Assembly (NCBI RefSeq): GCF_030063355.1
Contig: NZ_JASISZ010000051.1
Location: forward strand, 1 to 64,000
Direction: 5' to 3'
From: Streptomyces sp. PH10-H1
Lineage (GTDB): Bacteria; Actinomycetota; Actinomycetes; Streptomycetales; Streptomycetaceae
DNA: 64,000 nt
This document shows, piece by piece, positions 59,559 through 64,000 of the stretch. The notes under the pieces are model-generated. The model was not told where the DNA came from, did no database searches, and saw only the letters and a program-made list of their open reading frames with translations. Made by a program: the position numbers and the translations under genes. Position 1 is the first letter of the stretch. Each line of letters starts with the position of its first letter.

Positions 59559-60173
59559 ATGACTGCGACTGCCGCTGACTTCACCTGGCTCGATGAGCGC
59601 TTCCCCGGTCTAGCCGAGGCGTACTGCATCACGCTGGTACGCGGGCTGACGCCCGGGGAGTTCATGGCGCGGCTGCGTGCGACCGGGGAGATACACCTGA
59701 AGGGGGCCGAGGCGCTCGTCGAGCCCGCCTACGACGCCTGGGACGAGCACGACGGGACCGGCTTGTTCATCGGCGCGGTCGCGGTCGGCGACTGGGTCCT
59801 CGCCGTCGAGCCGAACGGCTACCTCGGCACCCTGGACCAGTTGATCGGTCCGCTGTCCCAAGGCACCCGCCTGGTATCGCACTTCAGGAACGTGAACGCG
59901 GTCGATCACTTCCACTGGTGCGAGGACGGCGATCTGCGGCTGCACTTCGAGCCGCTCTTCCCGTTCAGCCGCGACGGCAGAGACCCCGACGGGCTGGAGC
60001 CGGTGATGCGGCAGGTCGGCTTCGATCTGAGCACTGGGGACGACCGGGATTACCAGCTCAACACCGAGGCCGCGTTCGCCCTCGCCGAGCATCTGACCGA
60101 GGTGCGGCTGACGCCGGAGCTGCTGGAGAGCGCCGAGTTCCTGTGCGGCACCGCTCCACTGCCCGGACGGTGA
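59559..60173 (+). CDS. conserved hypothetical protein, DUF6461-like
   Basis: A 204-aa soluble protein with DFTWLDERFPGLAEAYCITL, LFIGAVAVGDWVLAVEPNG and FRNVNAVDHFHWCEDGDL, a pattern I associate with the actinobacterial DUF6461 family. No catalytic motif is seen. It ends at a hairpin and is likely monocistronic. Confidence 0.75.
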   Translation: MTATAADFTWLDERFPGLAEAYCITLVRGLTPGEFMARLRATGEIHLKGAEALVEPAYDAWDEHDGTGLFIGAVAVGDWVLAVEPNGYLGTLDQLIGPLSQGTRLVSHFRNVNAVDHFHWCEDGDLRLHFEPLFPFSRDGRDPDGLEPVMRQVGFDLSTGDDRDYQLNTEAAFALAEHLTEVRLTPELLESAEFLCGTAPLPGR

Positions 60174-60202
60174 CGGATCGGCGCGCCCGGGTGAACGGAG
60201 CA

Positions 60203-60233
60203 GGGCCCGAGAGCGTGTCCAGCTCCCGGGCCC
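60203..60233 (+). terminator. hairpin after the DUF6461-like gene
   Basis: GGGCCCG...CGGGCCC, with partial inner pairing of AGC/GCT, 30 bp after the stop codon. Confidence 0.65.
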
Positions 60234-60269
60234 CTGATGATGCCGCCCATATGCACACGCCGGCGCAGT

Positions 60270-60384
60270 TGAGGACACGGGTCAATTGTCACGTCGTCTT
60301 GTTCTGCCATTGAACTACCGCCGCATGGTGAAAGCGGCGGACCGGATTCGAACCGGCACCTGACGACCAAGCCCGAGCCCGGTC
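60270..60384 (-). ncRNA. tRNA-like permuted RNA 2 (YrlA-type Y RNA candidate)
   Basis: Read on the minus strand, the order is: outer stem GTCGTC (60362-60367), T arm GCCGG-TTCGAAT-CCGGT (60341-60357), acceptor-like strand CCGCCGC (60334-60340), a 9-nt loop, the perfectly complementary GCGGCGG (60318-60324), D arm GTTC-AATGGCA-GAAC, then GACGAC (60293-60298), which closes the outer stem. A further CGGG/CCCG pair extends the outer stem past an internal loop. The acceptor stem is capped, so no CCA end exists. This is the layout of bacterial YrlA RNAs, which tether Ro60 (TROVE) proteins to effectors. Confidence 0.7.
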
Positions 60385-60418
60385 GATCCGGCGATCGGCG
60401 GCGAATGCTGAGTCTGGA

Positions 60419-60545
60419 GCAAGAGTCTGAGATTGATCGCGGTCTGCCTCTGCCATTTGGGCCACCCCGGCCGGTAGTGCCGGGGGAGGGACTCGAACCC
60501 CCACTGGAACCGCGTCTTCATAACGAGCTTCAGGCTGAGCTTTGC
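60419..60545 (-). ncRNA. tRNA-like permuted RNA 1 (YrlA-type Y RNA candidate)
   Basis: Minus-strand order: outer GCAA, partly paired AGCCTGA, stem CGCGGT (60509-60514), T arm GGGGG-TTCGAGT-CCCTC (60486-60502), CCCCGGC (60479-60485), a 7-nt loop, GCCGGGG (60465-60471), D arm built on GCC...GGC, then ACCGCG (60438-60443), TCAGACT and TTGC (60419-60422). Acceptor, T and outer stems are all complementary, with a bulged distal helix like the Ro60-binding stem of Y RNAs. It lies 34 bp from RNA 2, same strand. Confidence 0.7.
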
Positions 60546-60557
60546 GCTCCTCGCGCA

Positions 60558-60579
60558 CCCTCCGCACACAGGCGGAGGG
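60558..60579 (-). terminator. 8-bp hairpin after the DUF7873-like gene
   Basis: CCCTCCGC/GCGGAGGG with a 6-nt loop, 21 bp beyond the stop of the upstream gene and just before the tRNA-like RNAs. It would separate them from the protein gene, unless they are made by read-through. Confidence 0.7.
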
Positions 60580-60600
60580 GGTCTGTTGTGGTGTGGTCTC

Positions 60601-61335
60601 CTACGGTCCGAGAAGGTAGCCGAGCACGGCGTCCCCGACCCGCTGGTCGGTGACCTCCGCGCCATTGGCCTCCTCACGGGCGAACTTGACCGCGTTCTGC
60701 AGCTTCTCCACCCGCTCCAGCAGCTCGTTGACCCGCCGGGCGGGGAGGGCGCCGGAGAACTTGACGGTCGTCCAGTAGCCGACCGGCACGTCCTCGTAGT
60801 AGACGTCGACCTGGGCGGGGTGCTTCTCCGTCGCCTCGGCCTTCACATGGTTGCGCGGCACCTTCTTCGTACGGATGGTCCGTACGGGCTCGGTCTTCCA
60901 GGCGTCGCTCGACGGATCGAGGTTCCAGGATTCGGAGGCGTCGAGCACCGGCAGCTTCCGGATGAAGGTGTGCAGGTCCACCAGCTGCTTCTCGAGGAAC
61001 AGGAGGTAGGACACCGGCACCTCCCGCACCAGCGCGCGGCCGTCGACCGTGACATCGGCGCGGGCCTCGCAGTTCGCCCAGTCCTTCGTGGCGGTGACGT
61101 CGAAGAGCCGGGTGAGGGTGACGGCGGTGGTCCGCAGTACGTCCTCGGCCTTGATCTGGACCCGGGTCGACTCGGGGGGCAGCTGTTCGCCCTCCTCGTC
61201 CTTCGGCTGGTAGTTCCGGGACAGCCCGGAGAGCAGAACCGGCTTCTGCAGGTCGTGATGGGCGGCGGTCAGTTCCTGATGGGACTTGGACTTGACGCCC
61301 TTCTCGACCGCGATGATCTGATTAAGTTTCGCCAC
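60601..61335 (-). CDS. conserved hypothetical protein (DUF7873-like)
   Basis: A 244-aa soluble protein beginning MAKLNQIIAVEKGVKSKSHQ. It is rich in charged residues, with LFDVTATKDWANCEARADV, LLFLEKQLVDLHTFIRKLPV and a C-terminal helix (RRVNELLERVEKLQNAVKFA). I associate it with an actinobacterial family I know as DUF7873, whose role is unknown to me. It lies directly upstream of the two tRNA-like RNAs on the same strand, with a hairpin between. Confidence 0.8.
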   Translation of the reverse strand: MAKLNQIIAVEKGVKSKSHQELTAAHHDLQKPVLLSGLSRNYQPKDEEGEQLPPESTRVQIKAEDVLRTTAVTLTRLFDVTATKDWANCEARADVTVDGRALVREVPVSYLLFLEKQLVDLHTFIRKLPVLDASESWNLDPSSDAWKTEPVRTIRTKKVPRNHVKAEATEKHPAQVDVYYEDVPVGYWTTVKFSGALPARRVNELLERVEKLQNAVKFAREEANGAEVTDQRVGDAVLGYLLGP

Positions 61336-61468
61336 GCCGTGACGTTAACAGGCCGGAACCCCCTTGATCGAACGAATATTCCGGCGGCGGCACGGCCGGC
61401 AACTGCCCTGAGCGCCTACACTTGATGGGCATCGGGCATTTGTCCTCCTAGTCAGGGGGTGACCGCGC

Positions 61469-61672
61469 ATGAACGCCACGGTGGGCGACGTACTGCTGCA
61501 GCACGGCAGGGTCGTCGGACAGCACGACCGGTCCGCCGAGATCATCGAGGTCCTGGGCGAGGACGGCACGCCGCCGTACCGGGTCCGGTTCGAGGACGGA
61601 CGCGAGAGCCTGGTATCACCGGGCCCGGATTCAGAGGTGCGGCACCGGGACGAGCCGACGCCCGCGCCGTGA
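61469..61672 (+). CDS. DUF1918 small protein
   Basis: A 67-aa protein with the DUF1918 pattern: ATVGDVLLQHGRVVGQHDRS, EIIEVLGEDGTPPYRVRFED and LVSPGPDSEV. A small beta-barrel fold is known for the family; the function is not. ATG 61469 has a GGGGGT motif upstream. Confidence 0.85.
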   Translation: MNATVGDVLLQHGRVVGQHDRSAEIIEVLGEDGTPPYRVRFEDGRESLVSPGPDSEVRHRDEPTPAP

Positions 61673-61789
61673 GCGCGACCGTCTGAGGCCGCCGTCCCGG
61701 CGGGCGAGCCGGCCGGCCGACGCCAGGTGCACCGCTGCGCCCCGCCGCCCCGCCGCCCCGGCGGCGAGGCGGGCTTCCTCCGACGACCG

Positions 61790-63049
61790 CTAGCGCGGTG
61801 GGCGCACGCACGTCCGGTAGTGGTCGGCCACGACGCGGCTCATCGCCCCGAGCGGGTCGGCCACCACGTGCTTCGCCGAGAAGAAGATGTTGCCGCGCAC
61901 CTGCGGGTAGTCCCGGTCGAAGGTGAGATGGCGGGAGAGCTCGGCCTGGTCCTGCCAGGCCGCGGGCTGGCCCGCGACGCCCACCTTGTACAGCGCCTCG
62001 CCCACGTACAGATCGACGCGGGTGCCGGAGACGACCTCCGCCCACCAGGGGACGAGCTCGGCGTAGTCGGCGGGCGGGAACCCGATGTTCCAGTACACCT
62101 GCGGGACGATGTAGTCGATCCACTCCTTCCTGACCCAGCCGCGGGTGTCGGCGTGCAGATCGTCGTAGGTCTGGACGCCCGCCGTCGTGTCGGAGCCGAG
62201 CGGGTCGGTCGCGCGGTTGCGCCACACCCCGAAAGGGCTGATCCCGAAGCGGGTGTGCGGTCTGGTCCGCTTGATACGGACCGCCATCTCCTGCACCAGC
62301 CGGTCGGTGTTGTCGCGCCGCCAGGCCGCCCGGTCGGGGAACCCGGACCCGTAGCGGGCGTACGCGGCGTCGTCGTCGAAGACCTGGCCCGCCACCGGGT
62401 ACGGATAGAAGTAGTCGTCCCAGTGCACCGCGTCGACCGAGTAGCGCCGCACGGCGTCGAGCATCGCGTCCTGGACGAAGCCCCGCACCTCGGGCAGCCC
62501 CGGGTTGTAGTAGAGCTTGCCCCCGTAGGTGACGACCCACTCGGGATGCAGCCGCGCCGGGTGGGTGGCGACGAGCCGGGACGGGTCGGTGTGGTTGGCG
62601 ATCCGGTACGGGTTGAACCAGGCGTGCAGTTCCAGACCCCGCCGGTGCGCCTCGTGCACAGCCGTGCCGAGCGGGTCCCAGCCGGGATCCTGCCCCTGGG
62701 TCCCGCTCAGATATTGCGCCCATGGTTCGTACGGCGACGGCCACAGCGCGTCCGCGGTGGGCCGGACCTGCAGGACCACCGCGTTGAGCCTGCGCTCGAC
62801 GGCGACATCCAGCAGATCGAGCAGTTCCTGCCGCTGCCGCTCCGCCGGCAGCGCCGGTGCCGACGGCCAGTCCGTGTTCGCTACGGTCGCGATCCACACG
62901 CCGCGGAACTGCCGTACCGGCCGGTGCCGTTCCGTATCGCCGGCGCCGCCGGCCGCCGCCGCGGGTGCTCCGGTGACGGCCGCGGATGCCACCGCGCCCG
63001 CGGTGCCCACGGCGCCCCGGGTGAAGGTCCTGCGAGTGATGTGCCCCAT
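61790..63049 (-). CDS. secreted GHL10-family glycoside hydrolase-like protein
   Basis: A 419-aa protein with a Tat-like signal (ITRRTFTRGAVGTAGAVASA) and a glycosyl-hydrolase-like 10 (DUF187) TIM barrel: QFRGVWIATVANTDWPSAP, NAVVLQVRPTADALWPS, LELHAWFNPYRIANHT, DAVHWDDYFYPYP and DYIVPQVYWNIGF. Proteins of this family act on cell-wall-type glycans, often bacterial ones, but the substrate here is unknown. ATG 63049 begins the signal peptide. Confidence 0.85.
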   Translation of the reverse strand: MGHITRRTFTRGAVGTAGAVASAAVTGAPAAAAGGAGDTERHRPVRQFRGVWIATVANTDWPSAPALPAERQRQELLDLLDVAVERRLNAVVLQVRPTADALWPSPYEPWAQYLSGTQGQDPGWDPLGTAVHEAHRRGLELHAWFNPYRIANHTDPSRLVATHPARLHPEWVVTYGGKLYYNPGLPEVRGFVQDAMLDAVRRYSVDAVHWDDYFYPYPVAGQVFDDDAAYARYGSGFPDRAAWRRDNTDRLVQEMAVRIKRTRPHTRFGISPFGVWRNRATDPLGSDTTAGVQTYDDLHADTRGWVRKEWIDYIVPQVYWNIGFPPADYAELVPWWAEVVSGTRVDLYVGEALYKVGVAGQPAAWQDQAELSRHLTFDRDYPQVRGNIFFSAKHVVADPLGAMSRVVADHYRTCVRPPR

Positions 63050-63204
63050 ACGTGCCCCCTGATCATCGGGTGCTGTTCCGCCGATGATGGTGCGGCCGGG
63101 GGGCGGGAGCAATCCTCCGCACCGGCGGAGTAACGTCGGATCGGGTGCGCCCGCTACCGCGTGGTACGCCCGCATATTCCTGTACCACAGCGAAAGGCTT
63201 ACGA

Positions 63205-64000
63205 GTGAGCGACATCCAGCGCGTCGGAGTGGTGGGGGCCGGGCAGATGGGCTCCGGTATCGCGGAGGTCTGCGCCCGCGCCGGACTGGACGTCCGAGTC
63301 GCGGAGACCACCGGCGAGGCCCTGGAGCTCGGCCGTACCCGTCTGACGAACTCCCTCGGGAAGGCCGCGGAACGCGGCAAGATCACCGAGGAGGAGCGCG
63401 ACGCGGCGCTCGCCCGCCTGAGCTTCACCACCGACCTCGGCGAATTCGCCGACCGTGACCTCGTGATCGAGGCCGTGGTGGAGAACGAGCAGGTCAAGAC
63501 GGAGATCTTCCAGGTCCTCGACCAGGTGGTGACCCGGCCGGACGCGATCCTCGCCTCCAACACCTCGTCCATCCCGCTGGTGAAGCTCGCCGTGGCCACC
63601 TCGCGCCCCGAGTACGTGCTCGGCATCCACTTCTTCAACCCGGCCCCGGTGCAGAAGCTCGTCGAGCTGATCCCGGCGCTCACCACCGCCGACGACACCC
63701 TCAAGCGCACCGAGAGCCTCGTCAGCGACATCCTCGGCAAGCACGCGATCCGCGCCCAGGACCGCTCCGGATTCGTCGTGAACGCGCTGCTGGTCCCGTA
63801 TCTCCTGTCGGCGATCCGGATGTTCGAGTCCGGAATCGCCAATCGCGAGGACATCGACAACGGTATGGAAATGGGCTGCGCGCACCCGATGGGTCCGCTC
63901 AAGCTCTCGGACCTCATCGGTCTCGACACCATCGCCGCCATCGCGGATTCGATGTACCACGAATTCAAGGAGCCGCTGTACGCCGCTCCCCCGCTGCTCC
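63205..64000 (+). CDS. 3-hydroxybutyryl-CoA dehydrogenase (cut by window end)
   Basis: The first 265 residues of an enzyme usually about 285 long. It has the NAD site VGVVGAGQMGSGIAEVCARA, the conserved ASNTSSIPL and the catalytic His in GIHFFNPAPVQKLVELI, plus the C-terminal dimer domain (GMEMGCAHPMGPLKLSDLIG). It oxidises or forms 3-hydroxybutyryl-CoA in fatty-acid or ethylmalonyl/butyryl metabolism. GTG 63205 has AAAGG upstream. Confidence 0.92.
   Translation, partial: MSDIQRVGVVGAGQMGSGIAEVCARAGLDVRVAETTGEALELGRTRLTNSLGKAAERGKITEEERDAALARLSFTTDLGEFADRDLVIEAVVENEQVKTEIFQVLDQVVTRPDAILASNTSSIPLVKLAVATSRPEYVLGIHFFNPAPVQKLVELIPALTTADDTLKRTESLVSDILGKHAIRAQDRSGFVVNALLVPYLLSAIRMFESGIANREDIDNGMEMGCAHPMGPLKLSDLIGLDTIAAIADSMYHEFKEPLYAAPPLL

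Noticed and set aside
60290-60500. Ordinary tRNA genes
   Set aside because: T-arm and D-arm signatures are present, but in each unit the 3' half precedes the 5' half and the acceptor strands pair across a short loop. No anticodon arm lies between them in normal order.

Overview
The window is about 70% G+C, uses GTG starts freely, has strong purine-rich ribosome binding sites, and carries an arg/cob/met gene order that I recognise from Streptomyces chromosomes. I read it as a Streptomyces core-chromosome segment interrupted by one large transposon.

Core left arm (1-26.9 kb): a SpoU-type RNA methyltransferase; cobalamin and siroheme genes (cobA/cysG-like, a BluB-CobT fusion, cbiET/cobL); two acetyltransferases; a methyltransferase; the methionine ABC importer metNIQ; two small membrane proteins; an ECF-like sigma factor; a Tat-exported glycerophosphodiesterase; a PlsC acyltransferase; a TetR/DHA2 efflux pair; and arginine biosynthesis as argCJBDR plus argG and argH, all on the minus strand.

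Mobile element (26,884-53,800): a 26.9-kb Tn7-like transposon. It ends in near-identical inverted repeats beginning TGTGAC, is flanked by a perfect 5-bp duplication (CTGGG), and has tnsA-tnsB-tnsC-tniQ at its right end. It sits 83 bp upstream of argC. Its 20-kb cargo is a defence-like island: a caspase-like protease with an alpha/beta hydrolase; an XRE regulator with three operator repeats and a Cys-rich partner; a UvrD-like helicase; a 956-aa STAND ATPase with an N-terminal nuclease-like domain; two proteins with HEPN-type RNxxxH motifs around a PD-(D/E)XK-like protein; and a 1,530-aa protein joining a winged helix, a nucleosidase, helical repeats and a PIN domain, preceded by a small membrane protein. 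Relics of IS elements, a NUDIX gene, a kinase-like gene and a regulator lie between them. A decayed second copy of the transposon left end lies just beyond tniQ, so the cargo may have been added outside an older, smaller element.

Core right arm (53.8-64 kb): a deleted EamA transporter, two LysR regulators, an RlmG-like methyltransferase, a RidA/dehydrogenase pair, several conserved hypotheticals, a GHL10-type glycoside hydrolase and 3-hydroxybutyryl-CoA dehydrogenase (cut by the window end). At 60.27-60.55 kb there are two tandem tRNA-like RNAs whose T arm precedes the D arm and whose acceptor stems are closed by short loops. This is the topology of bacterial YrlA-type Y RNAs.
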